In this document: piece by piece, positions 1 to 6,772 of the stretch | Layout: each line of letters starts with the position of its first letter | How positions within the stretch are numbered: the stretch's first letter is position 1 | Assembly (NCBI GenBank): GCA_958451705.1 | Contig: CAUDRD010000042.1 | Coordinates: 1-10,293 of the forward strand | From: an uncultured Oscillospiraceae bacterium | Lineage (GTDB): Bacteria > Bacillota > Clostridia > Oscillospirales > Acutalibacteraceae | Length of the DNA stretch: 10,293 nucleotides | Direction of reading: 5' to 3' | Notes under the pieces: generated by a model | Told to the model about the DNA's origin: nothing | Databases searched by the model: none | The model's input: the letters and a program-made list of their open reading frames with translations, nothing else | Program-made: the position numbers and the translations under genes

Positions 1-485
1 TAACGGAGAAAGGCTCTCCGGTGCTTTTATCTCTTGCCGACGCTTTCGGCGAGGATATTCTCGAAAACGGCGAGCTTAACAGAAAGCTCCTTGCTGCAAG
101 GGCGTTTTTTTCCAGAGAGAACACCCAAAAGCTCAATGAGATCACCCACCCGGAAATTACGAAAAGAGTTAAGCAAAGAATTGAGGAAGCTTTTAAAAAA
201 GGCAAAAAAGCGGCGGTTATAGACGCCGCAGCCCTTTTTGAAAGCGGAGAGGATAAGCTGTGCGATTTTACGGTAGCTGTAGTTTGTCCAGAGAATATAC
301 GTTTTGAAAGAATTATGAAACGGGACGGTATAACTCAGGAACAGGCAGGCACAAGAATAAAAGCACAGCAGGATGAGAAATATTACATACTTAAAGCGGA
401 TATGATAATAAGGAATTATCCTCCCTTTGACCTTAAAGAGCAGATTCAGAGGATAATTGCCCGAATGGAAAGTGAGGCATATTGA
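1..485 (+). CDS. coaE: Dephospho-CoA kinase, C-terminal part (5' end outside window)
   Basis: This is the cytoplasmic enzyme for the last step of coenzyme A synthesis, ATP-dependent phosphorylation of dephospho-CoA. The reading frame is open from the left edge (first full codon at base 3) to TGA at 483-485, so the N-terminal P-loop lies outside the window. The visible part has family signatures in the right order: GELNRK followed by LNEITHPEI (the conserved HP segment), a VIDAAALFESG segment matching the usual 'D.PLLFE' region, then TQEQAGTRIKAQQ and KADMIIRNYP, which match the conserved R-x-x-x-Q and AD-x-V/I-x-N motifs near the C-terminus. A GTG at base 21 is internal, not a start, because homology-like sequence (TEKGSP) continues upstream of it. 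The next gene overlaps its end, suggesting translational coupling. The family call is firm; only the N-terminus is unseen. Confidence 0.93.
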   Translation, partial: TEKGSPVLLSLADAFGEDILENGELNRKLLAARAFFSRENTQKLNEITHPEITKRVKQRIEEAFKKGKKAAVIDAAALFESGEDKLCDFTVAVVCPENIRFERIMKRDGITQEQAGTRIKAQQDEKYYILKADMIIRNYPPFDLKEQIQRIIARMESEAY

Positions 486-1053
486 AAAAAGGAAAGCTAA
501 ATTTTGTTTTAAAGGTATTTTGGTTTTTCTCCTGTGCGTTCTGATTATCTTCTCTGTTGTCTTTACCGCAGGGACTCTGATATTAAGAGGCCTTTATAAA
601 CCTCAGTATACACTTCTTGCGGAAAAATACGCCGCCGAAAATTCACTGGAGCTCTCCTTGGTTTACGGGGTTATGCATACTGAAAGCGGATTTAATCCCG
701 ATGCCGAGTCCGAGGTTGGAGCTTTGGGGCTTATGCAGATTACTCCCCAGACTTTTCAGTGGCTTCAGACTAAAACAGGTGAGGATTTACCCGATGAGGC
801 CCTTAAAGACCCGGAGACAAATATCAGATACGGCTGTCTCTTTTTAGGGCTTTTGCAGGAGGAGTTCGGCACACGGCAGGAAATTCTTGCAGCCTATCAT
901 GCAGGCAGAGGCAGCGTTAACAGCTGGCTTTCTCAGCAGGAGTATTCTCAGGACGGAAAGACTTTGAGAAAAATACCTTACAGCGATACCGCACATTATG
1001 TAAACAAAGTGGAGCGGGCATATAAAATATACAGCAATCTCTACGGTATATAA
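457..1053 (+). CDS. Membrane-anchored lytic transglycosylase (Slt-type, family 1)
   Basis: This is a predicted peptidoglycan lytic transglycosylase of the soluble-lytic-transglycosylase (SLT) domain family, which cleaves MurNAc-GlcNAc bonds with release of 1,6-anhydro-MurNAc. Residues about 20-45 form one hydrophobic membrane segment after a basic N-terminus, so the enzyme should face outside the cytoplasm. The SLT domain follows at about 52-195: HTESGFNP with the likely catalytic Glu76, GALGLMQITPQT (88-99), a NIRYGCLFLG helix, and AAYHAGRGSV (145-154). The last is usually AAYNAG, so the Asn is His148 here. The start is uncertain. TTG 457 has AGAGGA at 448-453 close upstream, while GTG 472 would give a shorter overlap with coaE but lacks a clear ribosome binding site. 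The gene lies between coaE and an aminopeptidase in one apparent operon. Confidence 0.88.
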   Translation: MPEWKVRHIEKRKAKFCFKGILVFLLCVLIIFSVVFTAGTLILRGLYKPQYTLLAEKYAAENSLELSLVYGVMHTESGFNPDAESEVGALGLMQITPQTFQWLQTKTGEDLPDEALKDPETNIRYGCLFLGLLQEEFGTRQEILAAYHAGRGSVNSWLSQQEYSQDGKTLRKIPYSDTAHYVNKVERAYKIYSNLYGI

Positions 1054-1075
1054 CCGTTTAACAGGAGGAATAAAA

Positions 1076-2479
1076 ATGAGTGAAAAGAAAACAGATGCAA
1101 AAGAACTTGCCAAAAAGCTTTTTTATAAGCCTGTAAATGCCGGCGAAGAGCTGGGTAAAAAAGAACTTAAAAAAGCCGACAGTTTTTGCGAAGGATATAT
1201 GGACTTTCTTCAAACTGCAAAAACCGAAAGAGAAGTTGTGGAGTATACTGTAAAGGCAGCGGAAAAGGCAGGCTTTGTCCCCTTTGATCCCGATAATACT
1301 TATGCTCCGGGCGCCAAGGTTTACTATGTAAACCGTGAAAAAGCGGTGATACTTGCGGTTATAGGTAAGAAGAGCCTTAGAGAGGGCGTAAGAATAGCCG
1401 CCGCTCACATTGACTCACCCCGTCTTGACCTTAAACCCAACCCCATGTATGAAGAGGGGGAGATCGCATATTTCAAAACCCATTATTACGGCGGAATTAA
1501 AAAATATCAGTGGCCTACAATTCCCCTTTCCCTTCACGGCGTAGTTGTAAAGGCGGACGGCAGCAAGGTTACAGTAAATATCGGAGAGGATAAAGACGAC
1601 CCGAAATTTATCATTACAGACCTGCTTCCCCACCTTGCAGGGGAGCAGATGAAGAGACCCGCAGGTCAGCTTATAAAGGGTGAAGAGCTTAACGTTGTAA
1701 TCGGCAGCAGACCCTTTAAGGATGACGCCGAAAGCGACAGAGTAAAGCTCAATATTATGAATATACTCTTTGAAAAATACGGAATTGTGGAGAAAGATTT
1801 TATCAGTGCAGAGCTTTGCCTTGTACCTGCTTTCCCCGTTTCGGATATCGGCTTTGACAGAAGCCTTATCGGCGGCTATGGCCACGATGACAGAGTCTGT
1901 GCATACCCTGAGTTTATGGCAGCCCTTGACTGTGAGCCGGAATATACTGCCGTTGCAATTCTTGCCGATAAGGAAGAGGTTGGCAGCGACGGAAACACAG
2001 GCCTTAACTCCTCTTATCTCAAATACTTTATAGAGGACCTTGCCCATATGGAGGGACTTCCCGGAAGAGACGTTTTGAGAAAATCTACCTGCCTTTCAGC
2101 TGATGTTAACGCAGCTTTTGACCCCTCATTCCCCGATGTTACCGAAAAACGCAACTGCGCATTTATAAATAAGGGCGTTGTAATCACAAAGTATACAGGC
2201 GCAAGAGGTAAATCAGGCACATCCGACGCCAGTGCGGAATATATGGGAAAAATCAGAAGACTTCTCGATAAAGAAGAGGTCATTTGGCAGACGGGAGAAC
2301 TCGGTAAGGTTGACGCAGGCGGCGGCGGAACTGTTGCTATGTACATTGCAAATCTCGACGTTGACGTTGTGGATGTAGGCGTTCCGGTGCTTTCAATGCA
2401 CGCTCCCTATGAAGTGGTTTCTAAGACCGATGTCTATATGGCATACCGAGCATTCCTTTCTTTCTTTAACGAAAAATAA
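1076..2479 (+). CDS. M18 family zinc aminopeptidase
   Basis: This is a predicted cytoplasmic metallo-aminopeptidase of peptidase family M18 (aminopeptidase I / aspartyl aminopeptidase), which removes N-terminal residues from peptides at a dinuclear zinc centre. Its 467 residues are typical for the family. Expected metal and catalytic positions are visible: AAHIDSPRLD with His111 and Asp113, GYGHDDRVCAYP with Asp271/Asp272, ADKEEVGSDG with Glu300 (likely general base) and Glu301, SADVNAAFDP with Asp343, and LSMHAPYEV with His442 near the C-terminus. The segment after Asp343 lacks the AHAxHPN sequence of classical aspartyl aminopeptidases, so substrate preference should not be assumed to be acidic residues. 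The ATG has AGGAGG at 1063-1068, 7 bases upstream. The gap to the transglycosylase is only 22 bases, so the two are probably cotranscribed, and a strong terminator follows. Confidence 0.93.
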   Translation: MSEKKTDAKELAKKLFYKPVNAGEELGKKELKKADSFCEGYMDFLQTAKTEREVVEYTVKAAEKAGFVPFDPDNTYAPGAKVYYVNREKAVILAVIGKKSLREGVRIAAAHIDSPRLDLKPNPMYEEGEIAYFKTHYYGGIKKYQWPTIPLSLHGVVVKADGSKVTVNIGEDKDDPKFIITDLLPHLAGEQMKRPAGQLIKGEELNVVIGSRPFKDDAESDRVKLNIMNILFEKYGIVEKDFISAELCLVPAFPVSDIGFDRSLIGGYGHDDRVCAYPEFMAALDCEPEYTAVAILADKEEVGSDGNTGLNSSYLKYFIEDLAHMEGLPGRDVLRKSTCLSADVNAAFDPSFPDVTEKRNCAFINKGVVITKYTGARGKSGTSDASAEYMGKIRRLLDKEEVIWQTGELGKVDAGGGGTVAMYIANLDVDVVDVGVPVLSMHAPYEVVSKTDVYMAYRAFLSFFNEK

Positions 2480-2491
2480 TGTTAAATAATT

Positions 2492-2540
2492 AAACAAAAG
2501 ACGAAAGCTTTTTAAAAGGGCTTTCGTCTTTTGTTTTTTA
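2492..2540 (+). terminator. Intrinsic terminator after the aminopeptidase gene
   Basis: A perfect 17-bp inverted repeat (2492-2508 with 2520-2536, core AAAGACGAAAGC / GCTTTCGTCTTT) encloses an 11-base loop and runs into a T-rich tract ending at 2539. It begins 13 bases after the aminopeptidase stop codon, as expected for a rho-independent terminator closing the coaE-transglycosylase-aminopeptidase unit. The A-run on the left arm means it could also work, less well, on the opposite strand. Confidence 0.93.
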
Positions 2541-2594
2541 CCGTTGAATTGCTCAAATAAGGGAAAATTGCTTTGTATAAAATGAATATATTAA

Positions 2595-2612
2595 TTGACA
2601 AAAAATAAACAA
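2595..2612 (+). promoter_or_regulatory. Putative Rex operator, upstream copy
   Basis: The 18-base sequence TTGACAAAAAATAAACAA matches 11 of the 14 defined positions of the clostridial Rex consensus as I recall it (TTGTTAA-N4-TTAACAA). The outer TTG and AACAA half-site ends are intact and the 18-base length is correct. It lies 36 bases upstream of a near-identical copy in the adhE promoter. Rex is an NADH-sensing repressor known to control alcohol dehydrogenase genes in Clostridia. Binding here is inferred. The TTGACA within it could be a -35 box, but no good -10 follows at 16-18 bases. Confidence 0.6.
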
Positions 2613-2630
2613 ACATTGTCATAGGTTTAA

Positions 2631-2648
2631 TTGACAAAAAAATAACAA
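2631..2648 (+). promoter_or_regulatory. Putative Rex operator overlapping the adhE -35 box
   Basis: TTGACAAAAAAATAACAA matches 11 of 14 defined positions of the clostridial Rex consensus (from memory), with a well conserved right half (TAACAA). It covers the whole -35 hexamer and half of the spacer of the adhE promoter, so a bound repressor would block RNA polymerase. With the copy at 2595-2612 it forms a tandem pair that could bind two Rex dimers. Confidence 0.65.
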
Positions 2649-2659
2649 TGGTTTAGAAT
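2631..2659 (+). promoter_or_regulatory. adhE promoter (sigma-A type)
   Basis: A perfect -35 box TTGACA (2631-2636) is separated by 17 bases from a good -10 box TAGAAT (2654-2659). Transcription should start near 2666, giving a leader of about 85 bases before adhE. The leader may begin with a stem, since AGGGC at 2668-2672 is complementary to GCCCT at 2701-2705. The ribosome binding site AGGAGG is at 2735-2740, 9 bases before the ATG. Confidence 0.8.
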
Positions 2660-2749
2660 ATGTACAAAGGGCGGGAGATAAAGACAATATCAAACAAAAT
2701 GCCCTAAACAAAACAATAAGCAGATTAAATTCTTAGGAGGAATTTTAAT

Positions 2750-5380
2750 ATGGCTAAAAAAGAAGCCGCAGTAAGTCCCGCAGTTGTAGATAACCTTGAC
2801 GCACTTCGCATCAGAATGAACGAAATCCGTCAGGCACAGCAGGTTTTCGCTACCTACACTCAGGAACAGGTTGACAAAATCTTCTTCGCAGCTGCCAGCG
2901 CAGCCAATAAAGCAAGAATCCCCCTTGCAAAAATGGCACATGAAGAGACAGGCATGGGTGTTGTTGAAGATAAGGTTATTAAGAACCACTACGCAGCAGA
3001 GTATATTTACAACGCTTATAAAGATACAAAAACCTGCGGCGTTATTGAATATGATAAAGAATTCGGATACAAGAGAATTGCAGAGCCTATCGGTGTAATC
3101 GCAGCTGTTGTTCCCACAACCAACCCCACTTCAACAGCTATCTTTAAATCACTTATCGCTCTTAAGACAAGAAACGGAATTATCTTCTCACCCCACCCCA
3201 GAGCAAAGGCTTCCACAATTGCAGCTGCAAAAGTAGTTCTCGACGCAGCCGTTGCAGCAGGCGCTCCCAAGGGAATAATCGGATGGATTGACACTCCCTC
3301 CCTTGAGCTTACAAACGAGGTTATGGCAACAGCCGATATTATCCTTGCAACTGGCGGCCCCGGAATGGTTAAGGCAGCTTATTCTTCAGGTAAGCCCGCA
3401 GTAGGCGTCGGCGCAGGTAACACACCGGTCATCATCGACGACAGCGCCGATATCAAGGTTGCCGTTAACTCAATTATTCACTCAAAGACTTTCGATAACG
3501 GTATGATCTGCGCTTCCGAGCAGTCAGTTACAGTTCTTGAGGGCGTATATGACGCAGTTAAGAAAGAGTTTGCCGACAGAGGCTGCTACTTCCTTAAGGG
3601 CGACGAAATCGAGAAGGTAAGAAAGACAATCCTTATTAACGGCTCTCTTAACGCAAAAATTGTCGGTCAGTCAGCTTACACAATTGCAAAGCTTGCAGGT
3701 GTTGACGTTCCCGTTGATACAAAGATAATCATCGGTGAAGTTGAGTCCGTTGATATTTCCGAAGAGTTTGCCCATGAAAAGCTTTCCCCCGTACTTGCAA
3801 TGTACAAGGCAAAGACCTTTGACGAGGCAATTGCAAAGGCTGAAAGACTTGTTGCAGACGGCGGCTATGGCCACACCTCCTCAATCTATATCGACGTTAT
3901 AAATCAGCAGGAGAAGCTCAATAAATTTGAAGCAGCAATGAAAACCTGCCGTATTCTTGTAAACACACCCTCTTCACAGGGCGGTATCGGTGACCTTTAC
4001 AACTTTAAGCTGAAGCCCTCTCTTACTCTGGGCTGCGGCTCATGGGGCGGAAACTCCGTTTCAGAAAACGTAGGAGTTAAGCATCTTATCAATATTAAAA
4101 CCGTTGCCGAGAGGAGAGAGAATATGCTCTGGTTCAGAACACCCCAGAAGGTTTACTTTAAGAAAGGCTGCTTAGGCGTAGCTCTTGATGAGCTTGGCAA
4201 GGTTATGAATAAGAAGAAAGTATTCATCGTAACCGACAGCTTCCTCTACAATAACGGATACACAAAGACAATTACCAATAAGCTCGATGAGCTCGGAATA
4301 AAGCACACAACATTCTTCGATGTTGCTCCCGACCCGACCCTTGCCTGTGCAAAGGAAGGCGCCGCTCAGATGGCAGCTTTCCAGCCTGACTGCATTATCG
4401 CTGTAGGCGGCGGTTCCGCAATGGACGCAGGTAAAATCATGTGGGTAATGTATGAGCATCCCGAGGTAGACTTCATGGATCTTGCAATGAGATTTATGGA
4501 TATCCGCAAGAGAGTTTACACTTTCCCCACAATGGGTGAAAAGGCTTACTTTATCGCCGTTCCCACCTCTGCCGGTACTGGCTCCGAGGTAACACCATTC
4601 GCAGTTATCACCGACCAGGATACAGGCATCAAATATCCTCTTGCCGACTATCAGCTTATGCCCAATATGGCTATCATCGATGCAGATATGATGATGAATA
4701 TGCCTAAGGGACTTACAGCAGCATCAGGTATCGACGCTATGACCCATGCTCTTGAGGCTTATGTTTCCGTTATGGCTTCCGACTATGCCGACGGCGTAGC
4801 TCTCAAGGCTCTTAAGAATATCTTTGCCTATCTTCCCGCTGCATACAGCGAGGGAGCTGCAAATCCCAGAGCAAGAGAAAAGATGGCAGACGCTTCAACA
4901 ATGGCAGGCATGGCTTTTGCAAACGCATTCCTTGGCGTATGTCACTCCATGGCTCATAAGCTCGGTGCATTCCATCACCTTCCCCACGGTGTTGCAAACG
5001 CACTTCTCATTAACGAAGTAATTATGTTTAACTCTGCGGAGCAGCCCAGAAAGATGGGTACATTCCCCCAGTACGAGTATCCTCACACTCTTGCAAGATA
5101 TGCTGAAATCGCTTCCTTCCTTGGCTTTGAGGGCAAGACCGACAAAGAAAAGGTTGACACTCTTCTTGCTAAGATTACAGAGCTCAAAGATACAGTGGGT
5201 ATCCCCAAGACAATCAAGGATGCAGGCGTTGACGAGGAGAAGTTCCTTGCAACTCTTGACGAGATGGTTGAGCAGGCATTCGACGATCAGTGCACAGGCG
5301 CTAACCCGAGATATCCTCTCTTCAGAGAGATTAAGCAGATGTACCTTAACGCTTACTACGGCAAGCACGAGGAAGTCTGA
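2750..5380 (+). CDS. adhE: Bifunctional acetaldehyde-CoA / alcohol dehydrogenase
   Basis: AdhE reduces acetyl-CoA to acetaldehyde and then to ethanol with two NADH, regenerating NAD+ in anaerobic fermentation; family members form cytoplasmic filaments (spirosomes). Length (876 residues) and domain order are those of the full enzyme. The N-terminal aldehyde dehydrogenase domain (about 15-440) has PTTNPTSTAIFKSL, ATGGPGMVKAAYSSGKPA, VGAGNTP and NGMICASEQS with catalytic Cys254. A linker leads to the iron-type alcohol dehydrogenase domain (about 465-870) with GGGSAMDAGK and PTSAGTGSEVTPFAV for NAD binding. Iron ligands are predicted as Asp662, His666, His732 and His746 in IDAMTHALEA and CHSMAHKLGAFHHLPHG, by comparison with E. 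coli AdhE from memory. The gene is monocistronic between two terminators, with its own promoter and probable Rex sites. Strongly preferred codons (for example CTT for Leu, GCA/GCT for Ala) suggest high expression. Confidence 0.98.
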   Translation: MAKKEAAVSPAVVDNLDALRIRMNEIRQAQQVFATYTQEQVDKIFFAAASAANKARIPLAKMAHEETGMGVVEDKVIKNHYAAEYIYNAYKDTKTCGVIEYDKEFGYKRIAEPIGVIAAVVPTTNPTSTAIFKSLIALKTRNGIIFSPHPRAKASTIAAAKVVLDAAVAAGAPKGIIGWIDTPSLELTNEVMATADIILATGGPGMVKAAYSSGKPAVGVGAGNTPVIIDDSADIKVAVNSIIHSKTFDNGMICASEQSVTVLEGVYDAVKKEFADRGCYFLKGDEIEKVRKTILINGSLNAKIVGQSAYTIAKLAGVDVPVDTKIIIGEVESVDISEEFAHEKLSPVLAMYKAKTFDEAIAKAERLVADGGYGHTSSIYIDVINQQEKLNKFEAAMKTCRILVNTPSSQGGIGDLYNFKLKPSLTLGCGSWGGNSVSENVGVKHLINIKTVAERRENMLWFRTPQKVYFKKGCLGVALDELGKVMNKKKVFIVTDSFLYNNGYTKTITNKLDELGIKHTTFFDVAPDPTLACAKEGAAQMAAFQPDCIIAVGGGSAMDAGKIMWVMYEHPEVDFMDLAMRFMDIRKRVYTFPTMGEKAYFIAVPTSAGTGSEVTPFAVITDQDTGIKYPLADYQLMPNMAIIDADMMMNMPKGLTAASGIDAMTHALEAYVSVMASDYADGVALKALKNIFAYLPAAYSEGAANPRAREKMADASTMAGMAFANAFLGVCHSMAHKLGAFHHLPHGVANALLINEVIMFNSAEQPRKMGTFPQYEYPHTLARYAEIASFLGFEGKTDKEKVDTLLAKITELKDTVGIPKTIKDAGVDEEKFLATLDEMVEQAFDDQCTGANPRYPLFREIKQMYLNAYYGKHEEV

Positions 5381-5416
5381 TAATTTAAGGCTTACAGAGT
5401 TTGAATTTTGTGTTTC

Positions 5417-5449
5417 GCCGCCGCAGTTTAAAAGCTGCGGCGGCTTTTT
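5417..5449 (+). terminator. Intrinsic terminator after adhE
   Basis: A perfect 10-bp GC-rich stem (GCCGCCGCAG at 5417-5426 with CTGCGGCGGC at 5435-5444) and an 8-base loop are followed by five T residues (5445-5449). It lies 36 bases past the adhE stop codon and is a textbook rho-independent terminator. Confidence 0.95.
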
Positions 5450-5505
5450 ATTTTAAAATATGGGGCAGCGGCAAAAGTTTTAAATTCAAAAAATTGAAAA
5501 TTTCA

Positions 5506-5511
5506 TATAAT
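5506..5511 (+). promoter_or_regulatory. Possible -10 box for the kinase gene
   Basis: TATAAT lies about 40 bases before the kinase start, in a very AT-rich stretch just after the adhE terminator. No convincing -35 box is found 16-18 bases upstream (AATTCA at 5483-5488 is poor), so the call rests on the -10 match and on the need for a promoter after a strong terminator. Confidence 0.4.
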
Positions 5512-5551
5512 TTAATTTATCGGTTTATATAGCAAAAGGATTTTTGGAGAT

Positions 5552-6067
5552 ATGGTGAGAGAGATGAAAAACATTATTTTAACCGGTATGCCGGGCAGCG
5601 GAAAAAGTACAGTGGGAGTAATTCTTGCAAAGGCGGTCAACTGCGCTTTTGTTGATACGGACCTTGTCATTCAGCAGATGACAGGCAGGCTCCTTCAGGA
5701 CATAATTGATAAAGACGGAATAGAGCAGTTTATGAAAACCGAGGAAGAGGCTATTTGTGCAACCAACTGTTCAAAAAGCGTAATTTCCACGGGAGGCAGC
5801 GCCGTATACAGCGAAAAGGCTATGAATAAGCTTAAACAGAGCGGTGTTTGCGTATTTCTCGACGTTCCCGTTGAAGAGCTTAAAAGGCGCATAAGCAATA
5901 TGAGCTCAAGAGGCATAGTTTTAAACGGAAGCTTTGAGGATACATATGCGCAGAGGCTGCCACTTTACAAAAAGTATGCCGATATTACGGTAAAGTGCGA
6001 CGGGCTGGAAATTGAAGAGACAGTTTCTGAAATCATAAAGAAATTAAAGGAACTGAAAAGTATATGA
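5552..6067 (+). CDS. Shikimate-kinase-like P-loop kinase (substrate uncertain)
   Basis: This small cytoplasmic nucleoside-monophosphate-kinase-fold protein (171 residues) belongs by sequence to the shikimate kinase (AroK/AroL) family. It has a Walker A motif GMPGSGKST (12-20), the acidic DTD motif (35-37), STGGSAV (79-85) where shikimate kinases have TGGG, a possible lid segment around Arg120, and QRLPLYKKYAD (134-144) with the conserved Arg135. The segment that normally reads G-E-x-x-F-R-x-x-E, whose Arg contacts shikimate, reads GIEQFMKTE here, placing Met61 at that position, and the third Gly of TGGG is Ser83. The ATP site therefore looks intact while the acceptor pocket is altered. No other aromatic-pathway gene is adjacent. 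The start is unsure: ATG 5552 and ATG 5564 are both possible, and the latter gives the usual family N-terminus MKNIIL. Confidence 0.8.
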   Translation: MVREMKNIILTGMPGSGKSTVGVILAKAVNCAFVDTDLVIQQMTGRLLQDIIDKDGIEQFMKTEEEAICATNCSKSVISTGGSAVYSEKAMNKLKQSGVCVFLDVPVEELKRRISNMSSRGIVLNGSFEDTYAQRLPLYKKYADITVKCDGLEIEETVSEIIKKLKELKSI

Positions 6068-6110
6068 AAAAACAGATGTGAAGGCATATATTTACATTTA
6101 ATATTTACTC

Positions 6111-6139
6111 TTGTTTTTTGCGTAATTGAGTAGTATCAT
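6111..6139 (+). promoter_or_regulatory. queT promoter
   Basis: TTGTTT (6111-6116) and TATCAT (6134-6139) are spaced exactly 17 bases apart. The predicted transcription start, near 6146, falls just before the first base of the riboswitch-like fold, which supports both calls. Both hexamers differ from consensus, so moderate strength is expected. Confidence 0.55.
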
Positions 6140-6146
6140 ATTCTGC

Positions 6147-6190
6147 GGTCAGTTCGAAACCATCCTGACTTAAAATAAAACTATGGAGTG
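6147..6190 (+). ncRNA. Probable preQ1 riboswitch (class I-like pseudoknot) controlling queT
   Basis: Stem P1 is formed by GTCAG (6148-6152) and CTGAC (6165-6169) around the loop TTCGAAACCATC. An A-rich strand TTAAAATAAAACT (6170-6182) follows. CCAT in the loop (6160-6163) can then pair with ATGG (6183-6186), closing an H-type pseudoknot. Short P1, a loop starting UUC, an A-rich L3 and a 3' strand ending in GG match the preQ1-I layout; the tail resembles that of the Thermoanaerobacter example as I recall it. The last pairing takes in the first bases of the Shine-Dalgarno GGAG (6185-6188), so ligand binding would hide the ribosome binding site and turn translation off. The downstream gene, a queuosine-precursor transporter, is a known target. 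The exact pairing and class (I versus the queT-associated class III) are not settled. Confidence 0.7.
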
Positions 6191-6194
6191 AAAA

Positions 6195-6728
6195 ATGAAC
6201 ATGAAAAAGAAAAGTATCAACTACCTTGTAGAGGCGGGCTTAATAGCCGCTATCTATGCAGCGGCAACCTATGTGGCTGCTGCAATGGGACTTGCCTATT
6301 CCGGAGTTCAGTTCAGAATTTCTGAGGCTTTAACAGTTCTTGCAGCTTTTACCCCGGCAGCTATTCCCGGTCTTACAATTGGCTGTTTCTTAGGTAACCT
6401 TACAAGCCCTTACGGAATGGTTGACGTTATCTGCGGAACGGCGGCAACTCTTGTAGCGGCCTGTTTTTCCAGAATGCTGCGAAAGGTAACAGTTAAGGGA
6501 ATACCTGTTTTGGCAGCGATACCGCCAATTATTGCAAATGCAGTTATAGTAGGCCTTGAGGTTGCGTGGTTCCTTCCTGAAGGTTTTTCCTGGATGGGCT
6601 TTGGAGCATCGGCTTTATCCGTAGGTCTTGGAGAGGCTGCGGTATGCTTAATCCTCGGAATCCCCCTTATGGCCATATTAAAAAAGCCAAGCGTAGAAAA
6701 GGTTCTTTTTAAAAATTACAATACATAA
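6195..6728 (+). CDS. queT: QueT family queuosine-precursor transporter, ECF substrate-binding subunit
   Basis: QueT is the integral-membrane S component of an energy-coupling-factor importer for queuosine precursors (preQ0, preQ1 or queuine), used to build the modified wobble base of certain tRNAs. The 177-residue protein is strongly hydrophobic, with about five or six membrane segments (roughly 10-32, 44-66, 76-92, 103-123, 138-163). Family hallmarks are VQFRISEALTVLAAFTPAAIPGL (in residues 38-60), GCFLGNLTSPYG and DVICGTAATLVAA. The ECF A and T subunits are not in the window, so it presumably uses a shared module encoded elsewhere. ATG 6195 has GGAG 6 bases upstream; a second in-frame ATG at 6201 is possible. 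The gene has its own promoter and terminator. Which precursor it carries cannot be told from sequence. Confidence 0.9.
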   Translation: MNMKKKSINYLVEAGLIAAIYAAATYVAAAMGLAYSGVQFRISEALTVLAAFTPAAIPGLTIGCFLGNLTSPYGMVDVICGTAATLVAACFSRMLRKVTVKGIPVLAAIPPIIANAVIVGLEVAWFLPEGFSWMGFGASALSVGLGEAAVCLILGIPLMAILKKPSVEKVLFKNYNT

Positions 6729-6734
6729 AATTTT

Positions 6735-6772
6735 CCGGTGGGACTAAAGAGTTCCGCCGGCTTCTTGTTTTT
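6735..6772 (+). terminator. Intrinsic terminator after queT
   Basis: CCGGTGGGAC (6735-6744) pairs with GTTCCGCCGG (6751-6760) over ten pairs, including two G-U, around the loop TAAAGA. A T-rich tail (CTTCTTGTTTTT, 6761-6772) follows. It begins 6 bases after the queT stop codon. Confidence 0.92.

Noticed and set aside
1415..2047. 210-codon open frame on the minus strand inside the aminopeptidase gene
   Set aside because: It lies opposite the catalytic domain of a clear M18 gene and reads as a random mix without a known motif; an antisense shadow.
2595..2624. Second adhE promoter using the upstream TTGACA
   Set aside because: No acceptable -10 box 16-18 bases downstream (GTCATA or TCATAG); the motif is better explained as part of the upstream Rex-like site.
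4895..5368. Long open frame (157 codons) on the minus strand inside adhE
   Set aside because: It is antisense to the conserved iron-dehydrogenase domain, has no recognisable motif or convincing ribosome binding site, and is explained by the biased codon use of adhE.
6076..6097. Imperfect hairpin after the shikimate-kinase-like gene as a terminator
   Set aside because: Seven AT-rich pairs including a G-U and no T tract; too weak. Readthrough toward queT is possible.
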